NCBI GenBank assembly: GCA_944320965.1
Contig: CALUJO010000024.1
Coordinates: 1-36,875, forward strand
Length of the DNA stretch: 36,875 nucleotides
Direction: 5' to 3'
Origin: an uncultured Bacteroidaceae bacterium
GTDB lineage: Bacteria; Bacteroidota; Bacteroidia; Bacteroidales; Bacteroidaceae
The notes under the pieces were generated by a model. It made no database searches. It was not told the DNA's origin and saw nothing but the letters and a program-made list of their open reading frames with translations. The translations under genes and the position numbers were made by a program. Of the stretch, positions 8,279 to 15,860 are shown one piece after another (the stretch's first letter is position 1; each line of letters starts with the position of its first letter).

Positions 8279-8604
8279 AGCACGCAGTATTTTATTTGAT
8301 ATTTTTATTGACATTATTTTCTTTAGATATTACAGCCTCAAGCGGAATTTGGGAAAATGACAGTCAAGAAAATTCAGGAGGAGGTATTTGGGGGAATAGT
8401 GGTTATGGAAGTGACATTTTCAATAAACCTACAGATAACGGAGAGTTACCGGAAGATAATAGCTCTGATTATTTAATGAATGGTGGAAATGAACCTGTTC
8501 CTGCAAATGATGGACTGTATGTATTGCTTACTTGTGCTATGATGTACGTCGTATATATTTCGGTTTCAAAAGGTAAAAAGAGAACGGATAATAATTTTAA
8601 ATGA
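8275..8604 (+). CDS. Small secreted protein with C-terminal membrane-anchor-like tail
   Basis: Function unknown. The 109-residue product has a signal peptide (1-21), a mature part rich in Gly, Asn, Ser and Asp with two GIWxN repeats (24-28 and 37-41), and a three-part C-terminus: a Pro-containing motif (PVPANDG, 74-80), a hydrophobic helix (about 80-97) and a basic end (KGKKR, 99-103). This order resembles sorting tails of the LPXTG/PEP-CTERM kind and the small PxxxGL-tailed proteins of Bacteroidales, but it is not a canonical match to any I can name. No sortase or exosortase is in the window. The ATG overlaps the stop of the large secreted protein by four bases, which suggests translational coupling and a joint role at the cell envelope. 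Confidence 0.75.
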   Translation: MKHAVFYLIFLLTLFSLDITASSGIWENDSQENSGGGIWGNSGYGSDIFNKPTDNGELPEDNSSDYLMNGGNEPVPANDGLYVLLTCAMMYVVYISVSKGKKRTDNNFK

Positions 8605-8623
8605 AAATAAACATAGTAAACTC

Positions 8624-8654
8624 TTGCTTTTTTGCCGGAAAATATGTTACTTTG
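8624..8654 (+). promoter_or_regulatory. Promoter of the rpmB-rpmG operon
   Basis: TTG (8624-8626) and the near-consensus -7 box TTACTTTG (8647-8654) are separated by 20 bases, the spacing typical of Bacteroidetes housekeeping promoters. The predicted start near 8661 gives a leader of about 45 bases before the rpmB ATG. Confidence 0.6.
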
Positions 8655-8705
8655 CAGCTCATTTGAGAAAAGTGTAATAACTTAATTAACTAAAAGTAGA
8701 TAGAA

Positions 8706-8966
8706 ATGTCGAGAATTTGTCAAATTACAGGAAAAAAAGCCATGGTTGGCAACAACGTTTCACACTCAAAGAGAAGAACAAAAAGAGTATTTGATGTGAA
8801 TCTGTTTTCAAAGAAGTTCTATTATGTAGAACAGGATTGTTGGATTACTTTGCGTATCAGCGCAGCAGGTCTTCGTAAAATCAACAAAGTAGGTTTGCAC
8901 CAGGCTTTGGTTGATGCCGTTAATAACGGATATTGTGATTGGAAAACAATTAAAGTAATCGGTTAA
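8706..8966 (+). CDS. rpmB: 50S ribosomal protein L28
   Basis: L28 is a small basic protein of the large ribosomal subunit. The 86-residue product opens with the family signature [17 protein letters not shown] and continues with a basic KRRTKRVF segment and the [14 protein letters not shown] block, all at the expected positions. It is the first gene of a compact cluster with rpmG 19 bases downstream and a DUF4295 gene behind it, an order typical of Bacteroidetes. The ATG follows a 45-base AT-rich leader without a strong Shine-Dalgarno sequence. Confidence 0.97.
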   Translation: MSRICQITGKKAMVGNNVSHSKRRTKRVFDVNLFSKKFYYVEQDCWITLRISAAGLRKINKVGLHQALVDAVNNGYCDWKTIKVIG

Positions 8967-8985
8967 AATATAGGAGAATAAAACA

Positions 8986-9174
8986 ATGGCAAAGAAAGCA
9001 AAAGGTAACAGAGTACAGGTGATTCTTGAATGTACAGAACACAAGGATAGTGGTATGCCGGGAACTTCTCGCTATATTACTACAAAGAACAAAAAGAATA
9101 CAACAGAGAGATTGGAATTGAAGAAATATAACCCAATTCTTCGTAGAGTAACAGTTCATAAAGAAATAAAATAA
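8986..9174 (+). CDS. rpmG: 50S ribosomal protein L33
   Basis: L33 of the large ribosomal subunit, 62 residues, slightly longer than most bacterial L33 proteins. The core ([15 protein letters not shown], then [20 protein letters not shown] and a basic end) matches the family. The two CxxC pairs of zinc-binding L33 forms are absent, so this is the zinc-independent type. An AGGAG-like element precedes the ATG by about ten bases. It sits between rpmB and the DUF4295 gene and is expected to be on the same transcript. Confidence 0.96.
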   Translation: MAKKAKGNRVQVILECTEHKDSGMPGTSRYITTKNKKNTTERLELKKYNPILRRVTVHKEIK

Positions 9175-9183
9175 TTATAAGCC

Positions 9184-9342
9184 ATGGCAAAGAAAGCGGT
9201 AGCAACACTTCAGGAAGGTAAGACCGATGGTCGTTCTTATACAAAAGTTATAAAGATGGTTAAGTCACCTAAGACTGGTGCTTATATTTTTGATGAAAAA
9301 ATGGTTCCTAACGAAAAAGTTGATGAATTCTTCAAGAAATAA
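9184..9342 (+). CDS. DUF4295 family small basic protein
   Basis: A 52-residue lysine-rich protein starting MAKKAVATLQEGK and ending VDEFFKK. It matches the DUF4295 family, which is confined to Bacteroidetes and regularly sits directly behind rpmG. Here it starts nine bases after the rpmG stop and ends before a hairpin terminator, so it is the third gene of this operon. The conserved location, small size and basic composition suggest a ribosome-associated protein, but that is inference. The gene is short enough to be missed by length cut-offs. Confidence 0.9.
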   Translation: MAKKAVATLQEGKTDGRSYTKVIKMVKSPKTGAYIFDEKMVPNEKVDEFFKK

Positions 9343-9370
9343 TCATTTTTAGGGAATTGTTTAATATATG

Positions 9371-9445
9371 GGATATTAGTTTGATATCCTTAAAAATAAA
9401 GATAGCATATGGATATGATTAATTCATTTCATATGCTATTTTTAT
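9371..9445 (+). terminator. Terminator of rpmB-rpmG-DUF4295
   Basis: A strong hairpin ATAGCATATG (9402-9411) / CATATGCTAT (9430-9439) is followed at once by TTTTTAT, the layout of an intrinsic terminator on the plus strand. Just before it lies a second perfect hairpin GGATAT (9371-9376) / ATATCC (9384-9389) without a T run. Confidence 0.75.
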
Positions 9446-9512
9446 ATTAATGCTTTTATGTCAAAATCATAAATTGTTCTATCAGTTAAATATATCTTTA
9501 TATAGCGTTACG

Positions 9513-9559
9513 AAAAAAAGAAGTGTGCCAAAATATAATATTTGACACACTTCTTTTTT
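9513..9559. terminator. Bidirectional terminator between DUF4295 and buk
   Basis: Arms AAGAAGTGTG with AAA, and TTTG with CACACTTCTT, form a long stem interrupted by one mismatch; a run of A lies on the left and of T on the right. It can end the minus-strand ptb-buk transcript as well as any plus-strand read-through. buk ends 25 bases beyond its right edge. Confidence 0.85.
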
Positions 9560-9583
9560 ATTAGCTTTTATGTTTCAGAGTTT

Positions 9584-10642
9584 TTAGTACTCTTTGGCTT
9601 CAAAAATTCCTGTAAGAACGTTGTATGCGTTTTCTGCAAGGGCTCCAAGTTCGTCTTCTCCAGGATAAATGAAAATAGGAGCTATTCCTCCGGCATATTC
9701 TTTCAGAACATTCATAAAGTATTCATTATAGGCTATTCCGCCAGTTACAAGTACGGCTTCTGTCTTGCAGCATAGTGCAGCGTGCATTGAACCTATATAT
9801 TTTGCGACCTGATACATCATGGCTTTTGCTATTGCAGATGCTTTTTCATCGCCGTTTCTTGCAGCTTCATCAATTGCCTGCGCGTTGTTTGAGTTAAGGT
9901 GTGCAACCATTCCGCCTTTGCCGCAAAGCATTTTCTTTATTTCCGCCTTTGAATATTTTCCTTCAAAGCACATTTCAACGAGTTGTCCTGCCGGTATGCT
10001 TCCAGCGCGTTCCGGGCTCATAGGACCTTCTCCGTCAAGTGCATTGTTGACGTCAATAACCCTTCCGTTGTGGTGTGCGCCAACTGATACACCGCCTCCA
10101 AGATGTGCAACAATAAGATTCAGTTCTTCATATTTCTTTCCATGTTCTGCGGCATACCTTCTTGCAATTGCTTTCTGGTTAAGCGCGTGGAATATGGATA
10201 TTCTTTGAATTTCCGGTATTCCTGTTATGCGTGCAACGTCATCAAGTTCATCTACAACAACAGGGTCGGCAATGAATGCACGGCAGTTTGGTATTCCGGC
10301 AGAAATTTCATAGGCAATAAGTGCCCCAAGATTGCATGCATGCTCGCGCAATGGATGCATGAGCTCCTGGCGCATCTTTTCGTTTATGTTGTAAACGCCT
10401 CCTTCAAGAGGGTGGAGAAGACCGCCGCGTCCTATTACGGCATTGAAGTCTATTGCCTCACCTGCTTTCTGTATTTCAGAAACAATAAGCTCTTTGCGGT
10501 AATCAAACTGTTTGCTGACAGAATCGAATTTTTTCAAATCTTCTGTTTCGTGATGAATGTTGTTTTTCCATATCTGCTTAAGGTCCTCAAATATGGCAAT
10601 CTTTGTAGATGTTGATCCGGGATTTATTACAAGTATTCTCAT
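9584..10642 (-). CDS. buk: Butyrate kinase
   Basis: Buk converts butyryl-phosphate (or branched-chain acyl-phosphates) and ADP to the free acid and ATP, by substrate-level phosphorylation in the cytoplasm. The 352-residue protein belongs to the acetokinase (ASKHA) family: the phosphate loop INPGSTSTK lies at 6-14, a second motif GRGGLLHPLEGG near 90, AHLGGGVSVGAH with the adenosine loop near 200, and VLVTGGIAYN near the C-terminus. The length is typical of Buk and shorter than acetate kinase. Its ATG lies 24 bases after the ptb stop, so the two form a ptb-buk operon. Because Bacteroidales rarely make much butyrate, the natural substrate may be isobutyrate or isovalerate; that is inference. 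Confidence 0.94.
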   Translation of the reverse strand: MRILVINPGSTSTKIAIFEDLKQIWKNNIHHETEDLKKFDSVSKQFDYRKELIVSEIQKAGEAIDFNAVIGRGGLLHPLEGGVYNINEKMRQELMHPLREHACNLGALIAYEISAGIPNCRAFIADPVVVDELDDVARITGIPEIQRISIFHALNQKAIARRYAAEHGKKYEELNLIVAHLGGGVSVGAHHNGRVIDVNNALDGEGPMSPERAGSIPAGQLVEMCFEGKYSKAEIKKMLCGKGGMVAHLNSNNAQAIDEAARNGDEKASAIAKAMMYQVAKYIGSMHAALCCKTEAVLVTGGIAYNEYFMNVLKEYAGGIAPIFIYPGEDELGALAENAYNVLTGIFEAKEY

Positions 10643-10666
10643 TTTGTCTCTTTTCTATTATGTAGG

Positions 10667-11569
10667 TTAGCAGATAAGGCAAGCCATTGCAATACTGCAA
10701 TATTTAGACCATACGGAATCACCTCTTGATGAAACTACTACCGGAGCTTCAGCTCCCATAAGCAGACCGGCAATTTCGGCATGGCAGAAATAGGTCATTG
10801 TTTTGTAGAAGATGTTGCCGGCATCTATATTAGGGAATATCAGTCCGTCAGCATCACCGTTAAGCGGTGAATTTATTCCTTTTATTTTTGCTGTTTCAAT
10901 ATCGAAAGCTGTTCTTACATCCATCGGGCCATCAAGAACACATTCTCCGAATTCACCCTGTGCTGCCATCTCCTTTAGCAAAACATAATCAGCTGAATTG
11001 GTAAATTTGGGATTTACCTTTTCTGTGAAATGCAGCAGTGCAAGTCCAGGTTTCTCAATTCCGAATTTGCGGCATATTTCCAATACATATCTTATCATAT
11101 ATTTTCTCTGTTCCAGTGTCGGGTTAGGTATGACTGCCACGTCACTTACGAACATAAGTTTATGTCTTCCAGGTACATCTATGAGAGTGACATGCGAAAT
11201 AACGTTTCCTTTTGGCAATATCCCGACTTCCTTGTTCAGAATTGCTCTTAGTATATTGTCCGTATTCAAGGAACCTTTCATAAGAATATCCGCTTCTTTG
11301 TCTTTTATTGCTTTTACAGCAAGTGCTGCAGCCTTGTCAATGTCCTCTTCATGAACCGTACGTACATGTGGTGAAGATATAACCTTTTCGCAGATTTTCA
11401 TTTTTCCGGTATCTCCAAAAAGAATGAAATCGGCAATACCTTCCTCAAGGGCTTTTTCAACTGCTTCCAGTGTGTGTGAGTCATGTGGACATGCAACGGC
11501 AATGCGCTTGCGTGTGTTTCTCTGTTTTACGTATTCAGATAACTGATTAAAATTCCGTATAGCTTCCAT
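10667..11569 (-). CDS. ptb: Phosphate butyryltransferase
   Basis: Ptb exchanges the CoA of butyryl-CoA (or related acyl-CoA) for phosphate, giving the substrate of the adjacent kinase. The 300-residue protein is of the phosphate acetyl/butyryltransferase family (PF01515): KRIAVACPHDSHTLEAV at the N-terminus, ADILMKGSLNTDNILRA near 100, a conserved HVTLIDVPG, then LDGPMDVRTAFD and PNIDAGNIFYK toward the C-terminus. The size fits Ptb more than the longer Pta enzymes. It is the promoter-proximal gene of the pair, with buk 24 bases behind. A -7-like box lies 20 bases upstream. Confidence 0.93.
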   Translation of the reverse strand: MEAIRNFNQLSEYVKQRNTRKRIAVACPHDSHTLEAVEKALEEGIADFILFGDTGKMKICEKVISSPHVRTVHEEDIDKAAALAVKAIKDKEADILMKGSLNTDNILRAILNKEVGILPKGNVISHVTLIDVPGRHKLMFVSDVAVIPNPTLEQRKYMIRYVLEICRKFGIEKPGLALLHFTEKVNPKFTNSADYVLLKEMAAQGEFGECVLDGPMDVRTAFDIETAKIKGINSPLNGDADGLIFPNIDAGNIFYKTMTYFCHAEIAGLLMGAEAPVVVSSRGDSVWSKYCSIAMACLIC

Positions 11570-11588
11570 AAGTTTTTAGTTTATATAA

Positions 11589-11596
11589 CAAATATA
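11589..11596 (-). promoter_or_regulatory. -7 box for ptb-buk
   Basis: Read on the minus strand this is TATATTTG, an exact TAnnTTTG match, 20 bases upstream of the ptb ATG. No clear -33 TTG is visible at the right distance. The rest of the 284-base gap up to uvrB is AT-rich and apart from the uvrB terminator shows nothing I can name. Confidence 0.5.
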
Positions 11597-11810
11597 GAGA
11601 AATGTTTTTTATAATGCTTGTTTTGGAACTTTTTTTACGTCTGGACCTTTATATTTGTATATATAACATTTGTAAGCTTACATTTTGATAATTTCAATTG
11701 TTTCTTTACAACCTTGTATTGATAATATAATGTTGCTGTAAAGAATGTTTTTGACGAAAAAGAATAATATTTGCTGCTTAGTTGTTAACATTTTGACAAA
11801 AAGACAAAAT

Positions 11811-11843
11811 AAAAGCGGAATTTTACATTTTTGTAATATCCGC
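11811..11843 (-). terminator. Terminator of uvrB
   Basis: On the minus strand AGCGGATATTACA pairs with TGTAAAATTCCGCT around a small A-rich loop, with one mismatch, and is followed by TTTTATTTTG. It starts a few bases after the uvrB stop codon. Confidence 0.8.
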
Positions 11844-11853
11844 TATACTTTTT

Positions 11854-13881
11854 TCAGTCTCCGTATTTCTCTTTGTAAAGATCTTCAAGTTTCAGAAGCT
11901 CGTCCCTGTATTGTGCCGCAATAAGGAAATCAGTTGCTTTTGCAGCTTCATACATCAGTTTTCTGGTGTGCTCTATGTTCTTTTTAAGTTCATCTTTAGT
12001 CATGTATTTTATTACAGGGTCAGCAGCAACCGTCATTTCCTTTATGCCTGTATAAGCTTTAGGACCTTTTTGTTCCTGTTCTTGATTTTCGTTAAACAGA
12101 GGATTACGTAATTCCTTTTTAATCTGTTTGGGGGTAATCCCGTTTTCCTGATTGTAACGCAATTGTTTTTCCCGTCTTCTGTTTGACTCGTCAATTGTTT
12201 TCTGCATACTTTCGGTTATCCTGTCAGCATAGAAAATAACCTTTCCGTTTACGTTTCTCGCTGCACGTCCCGCTGTCTGTGTCAGTGAACGGTAAGAACG
12301 CAGGAATCCTTCCTTGTCAGCATCCAATATTGCCACCAATGAAACTTCAGGCAGGTCTAGTCCTTCTCTCAACAAGTTGACACCTATAAGAACATCATAC
12401 ATTCCGGCTCTTAGTTCTTCCATTATCTTTACTCTTTCAAGAGTGTCGACATCACTGTGTATGTAGTTGCATCTTATTTCATTTTTAAGCAGGTAATCGG
12501 TCAATTCTTCTGCCATTCTTTTTGTCAGTGTAGTAATCAGCACCCTTTCCTCCTTTTCAATTCTTTGCTGGATCTCATCCAACAAGTCGTCAATCTGGTT
12601 GTGGCTTGGCCTTACTTCTATTATAGGGTCAAGAAGCCCTGTAGGTCTGATAACCTGTTCAACAACTATACCGCCGCTTTGCTGCAGTTCATATTCAGCA
12701 GGTGTTGCGCTGACATAGATTGTCTGGTTTGTCATCTGGGTGTATTCATCAAATTTCAACGGGCGGTTGTCCAGCGCTGCAGGCAGACGGAATCCGTATT
12801 CAACAAGATTTGTTTTTCTTGCCCTGTCTCCTCCATACATGGCATGTATCTGAGGCACGCTCACATGACTTTCGTCAATAACGGTCAGATAGTCTTTGGG
12901 GAAGAAGTCTAGCAGGCAATAAGGTCGTGTTCCAGGTTCGCGTCCGTCAAAGTATCTTGAATAATTTTCTATACCAGAGCAGTGTCCCAGCTCCCTTATC
13001 ATTTCCATGTCATAGGTGACACGTTCATATAATCTTTTTGCTTCAACCGGTTTTCCTATTGATTCAAAGTATTCAACGCGGCTTTTCAGGTCATCTTCAA
13101 TGGCATGAATTGCGCGCATTGTACTTTCCTTTGTTGTCATGAAAAGGTTTGCCGGATATATCTTGTATGAATCCAGCTTTTGTGACGATATATTTGTGAT
13201 AGGGTCAACTTCTTCTATGGAGTCTACTTCGTCTCCCCAGAAACTTATTCTCAGTATATTGTCGGCATAGGCAAGGAAAATGTCAACTGTATCACCTTTT
13301 ACACGAAAACATCCTCGTGACAAATCAATGTCGTTGCGTACGTAAAGACTGTCCACAAGCCTGCGAAGAAGGACATTTCTGACTATGGTCTGCCCAACTT
13401 TAATATCAATTACATTGTTGTAGAAATCTGCAGGATTTCCCATACCATAAATGCACGAAACAGATGATACGACTATGACATCCTTTCTTCCTGATAGCAG
13501 TGATGATGTTGCAGCAAGTCGCAACTTGTCTATTTCTTCATTAATGGCAAGGTCTTTCTCTATATAAGTATCGGTTGAAGGGATATATGCTTCCGGCTGA
13601 TAGTAATCATAATATGATACATAGTATTCTACGGCATTGTTAGGAAAGAAGTTCTTGAATTCCGTATACAGCTGTGCCGCAAGAGTCTTATTATGGCTCA
13701 GTATAAGTGTAGGCTTGTTTACATTGGCTATTACATTCGCTATTGTGAATGTTTTTCCTGAGCCTGTAACACCAAGCAATGTCTGTGCCTTTACATTGTT
13801 CAGAATCCCTTCGGTCAATTCTTTTATTGCCTCGGGCTGGTCACCTGTCGGCTTATAGTCGGAAATAAGTTCAAAGTCCAT
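11854..13881 (-). CDS. uvrB: Excinuclease ABC subunit UvrB
   Basis: UvrB is the central damage-verifying helicase-like subunit of nucleotide excision repair; it is loaded by UvrA and then binds UvrC. The 675-residue protein has full family length. Walker A GVTGSGKT is at 37-44, the damage-probing beta-hairpin [17 protein letters not shown] near 95, helicase motifs DESHVSVPQ near 340 and the C-terminal RecA-like half with [10 protein letters not shown] and QTAGRAARN; the UVR domain ([20 protein letters not shown]) that contacts UvrC closes the protein. It lies 53 bases behind the MATE gene on the same strand. A weak -7-like box (AATATTTG on the minus strand, 13912-13919) could give it its own start. 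Confidence 0.98.
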   Translation of the reverse strand: MDFELISDYKPTGDQPEAIKELTEGILNNVKAQTLLGVTGSGKTFTIANVIANVNKPTLILSHNKTLAAQLYTEFKNFFPNNAVEYYVSYYDYYQPEAYIPSTDTYIEKDLAINEEIDKLRLAATSSLLSGRKDVIVVSSVSCIYGMGNPADFYNNVIDIKVGQTIVRNVLLRRLVDSLYVRNDIDLSRGCFRVKGDTVDIFLAYADNILRISFWGDEVDSIEEVDPITNISSQKLDSYKIYPANLFMTTKESTMRAIHAIEDDLKSRVEYFESIGKPVEAKRLYERVTYDMEMIRELGHCSGIENYSRYFDGREPGTRPYCLLDFFPKDYLTVIDESHVSVPQIHAMYGGDRARKTNLVEYGFRLPAALDNRPLKFDEYTQMTNQTIYVSATPAEYELQQSGGIVVEQVIRPTGLLDPIIEVRPSHNQIDDLLDEIQQRIEKEERVLITTLTKRMAEELTDYLLKNEIRCNYIHSDVDTLERVKIMEELRAGMYDVLIGVNLLREGLDLPEVSLVAILDADKEGFLRSYRSLTQTAGRAARNVNGKVIFYADRITESMQKTIDESNRRREKQLRYNQENGITPKQIKKELRNPLFNENQEQEQKGPKAYTGIKEMTVAADPVIKYMTKDELKKNIEHTRKLMYEAAKATDFLIAAQYRDELLKLEDLYKEKYGD

Positions 13882-13934
13882 AGTGTGATGCTATGATTAT
13901 ATTCTTAACCTCAAATATTATAAATTCGCCTCTG

Positions 13935-15278
13935 TCATTTTTTCAGCATACTTCTTGTTTTTCTGTTGAAACGGATAACAAAAAGTATTCCTGCAAGGCT
14001 AAGGCCTACAGGGTATGAAAGCCATATGCCATATATTCCAAGGTCTGCCACAAATCCAAGAATATATCCTAATGGAAGTGCAACGATGAAATATGCCACA
14101 AAGGCAATATACATCATAAGCTTGACATCAGATATGCCCCTGAGTGCGTTGGCAAAGGTTATTTGTGTGGCATCTCCATACTGGTAAAGCATAAGTACAT
14201 ATATCAGCGTACTTACTGTTGTGCATACTTCTTCATTTGCCGTGAACCAGCTGCCTATGAAATTCCTTATGCTGAAGTAGACAAGGCATGCAGCAGTACA
14301 AAGCAACAGTGAAATATGATAGCCAGCAAATGCTGCATTGCGTGCATTTACAATATCATTCTGCCCCTTAAAGTAGCTTACTCTTATGGATATTGCCGAA
14401 CCTATTCCATACAGAACCATGAAACTTAGTGTTGAAAGTGTCACGCCAACCTGATGGGTTGCGAGGGCAATACTGCCTATCCATCCAACCATTATGGCAC
14501 TCAGGTTGAATGACGCGCTTTCCATGCCAAGCTGGAAGGCTATAGGCCATCCAAGTTTGTTCAGCTTGGTAAATGTGTTTCCGTTTATTCTGTTTTCGAT
14601 ATATCCTTCCCTGTATTCTTTGTATTTTTTTGCTTTGACAAATATCAGTACAAAAACAGCAAACATGGCAATTCTTGATATAAGGGTACTTATGCCGGCG
14701 CCGAGCAGTCCAAGTTCAGGTGCTCCGAGTTTGCCATATATAAGAATATAGTTACCTATAATGTTTGTTATGTTTCCGCCAACAAGAATCCACATCGGTG
14801 TCAGTGTATCCGTGATACCTTCGGCAAACTGTTTGAAGGAATTGAACAGCATTACAAATATTATAGATATAAGAATAACTATAAAATAAGGCTTAATATA
14901 TACCATCAGCTCCTGTGGCTGGCCGAGCCGCTCTATATTGAAGTACAGTATGCCGAGGACTGCTGTTATTATTATACCTACTATTGTATTTGCTACTATG
15001 CTGTTCCTCAACAGTGCACCTATGCCTTTTCTGTTTCCTGTACCGAACAGTTCTCCGACAAGTGGTGTAAGGCCATATGAGAACCCCGTACAGAATACAA
15101 TGGCAAGTGAAAATATGTTGTTTACAAATGATGCGGCCGCAAGTTCATCAGTAGTGTGATGACCTATCATTATAGTATCCGCAAATCCAAGAATTATGAC
15201 TCCAAGCTGTCCAAGGACAATTGGGAGTCCCATTTTCAAAAGGGATTTGTAGTGTGTTGAATATTTGGATAAATTCAT
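13935..15278 (-). CDS. MATE family efflux transporter
   Basis: A 447-residue multidrug and toxin extrusion family protein (PF01554), expected in the inner membrane with 12 helices in two homologous halves. The N-terminal part carries GLPIVLGQLGVIILGFADTIM and the typical FSYGLTPLVGELFG segment; the second half repeats this with GWPIAFQLGMESASFNLSA and IGSAISIRVSYFKGQ. MATE proteins export cationic drugs or other compounds in exchange for Na+ or H+. The substrate cannot be read from sequence. It starts 12 bases after msrA and precedes uvrB by 53 bases, so msrA, this gene and uvrB may be one transcript. Confidence 0.93.
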   Translation of the reverse strand: MNLSKYSTHYKSLLKMGLPIVLGQLGVIILGFADTIMIGHHTTDELAAASFVNNIFSLAIVFCTGFSYGLTPLVGELFGTGNRKGIGALLRNSIVANTIVGIIITAVLGILYFNIERLGQPQELMVYIKPYFIVILISIIFVMLFNSFKQFAEGITDTLTPMWILVGGNITNIIGNYILIYGKLGAPELGLLGAGISTLISRIAMFAVFVLIFVKAKKYKEYREGYIENRINGNTFTKLNKLGWPIAFQLGMESASFNLSAIMVGWIGSIALATHQVGVTLSTLSFMVLYGIGSAISIRVSYFKGQNDIVNARNAAFAGYHISLLLCTAACLVYFSIRNFIGSWFTANEEVCTTVSTLIYVLMLYQYGDATQITFANALRGISDVKLMMYIAFVAYFIVALPLGYILGFVADLGIYGIWLSYPVGLSLAGILFVIRFNRKTRSMLKK

Positions 15279-15290
15279 GTTTCGTTTATG

Positions 15291-15779
15291 TTATTTGAAC
15301 TTTCTTACCCTGATATGACAATAGGGTTCACCTCCAGTACGGTCATAATATTTCTGATGATAGTCTTCAGCCGGCCAGAAATGGGTTGCAGGTGTAAGTC
15401 TTGTATTTACTTCATATCTGTATTCACGCAGTAGGGCGATTATCTCTTCTGCTTCCTTTTTCTGCTTTTCGTCAAGATAGAATATCTCGCTTCTGTATTG
15501 AGGCCCTATGTCAGGTCCCTGTCCGTCAAGCTGTGCCGGGTCGTGTATTTCAAAGAAGAGTTTGCACAGTTCCCTGTAGTTTGTCTGTTCCTTATCGTAT
15601 TCAACAAGTACGGCTTCGGCGTGTCCTGTATTGTGTGCCTTGACTTCCTGGTATGTAGGGTTTTCTTCCTTTCCTCCAGTATATCCAACCTGTGTTGAGA
15701 TAACTCCTTTTGCTCTGTCAAACTGGTGTTGTACTCCCCAGAAGCATCCGCATGCAAAAATGGCTTTTCCGGTTTTCAT
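15291..15779 (-). CDS. msrA: Peptide-methionine (S)-S-oxide reductase MsrA
   Basis: MsrA reduces methionine-S-sulfoxide in proteins and free methionine, repairing oxidative damage in the cytoplasm. The 162-residue protein has the signature GCFWG with catalytic Cys12, followed by GVISTQVGYTGG, the HTGHAEAVLVEYD block and the C-terminal ATHFWPAEDYHQKYY that builds the substrate pocket. A C-terminal cysteine (in GEPYCHIR) may take part in recycling. There is no MsrB fusion. It is the first gene of a likely msrA-MATE-uvrB group; a weak -7-like TAATATTG lies about 35 bases upstream on the minus strand. Confidence 0.97.
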   Translation of the reverse strand: MKTGKAIFACGCFWGVQHQFDRAKGVISTQVGYTGGKEENPTYQEVKAHNTGHAEAVLVEYDKEQTNYRELCKLFFEIHDPAQLDGQGPDIGPQYRSEIFYLDEKQKKEAEEIIALLREYRYEVNTRLTPATHFWPAEDYHQKYYDRTGGEPYCHIRVRKFK

Positions 15780-15824
15780 AAAAAGTATCAGTCGTTAAAT
15801 TTTGTTTGGTGTACAATATTAGTA

Positions 15825-15853
15825 AAAATCTCCGGTATTTTGCCGGAGATTTT
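15825..15853. terminator. Terminator of lysC-lysA
   Basis: A perfect 11-base stem, AAAATCTCCGG (15825-15835) / CCGGAGATTTT (15843-15853), ends seven bases from the lysA stop codon. On the minus strand the stem closes in AAAATCTCCGG...CCGGAGATTTTTACT, giving a short T run. It separates lysA from the msrA promoter region. Confidence 0.85.
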
Positions 15854-15860
15854 GTATTTA

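Noticed and set aside
10103..10615. 170-residue plus-strand open frame opposite buk
   Set aside because: It is antisense to a gene with all family motifs, is cysteine- and tyrosine-rich in an unnatural way and has no start context. It is a shadow frame.
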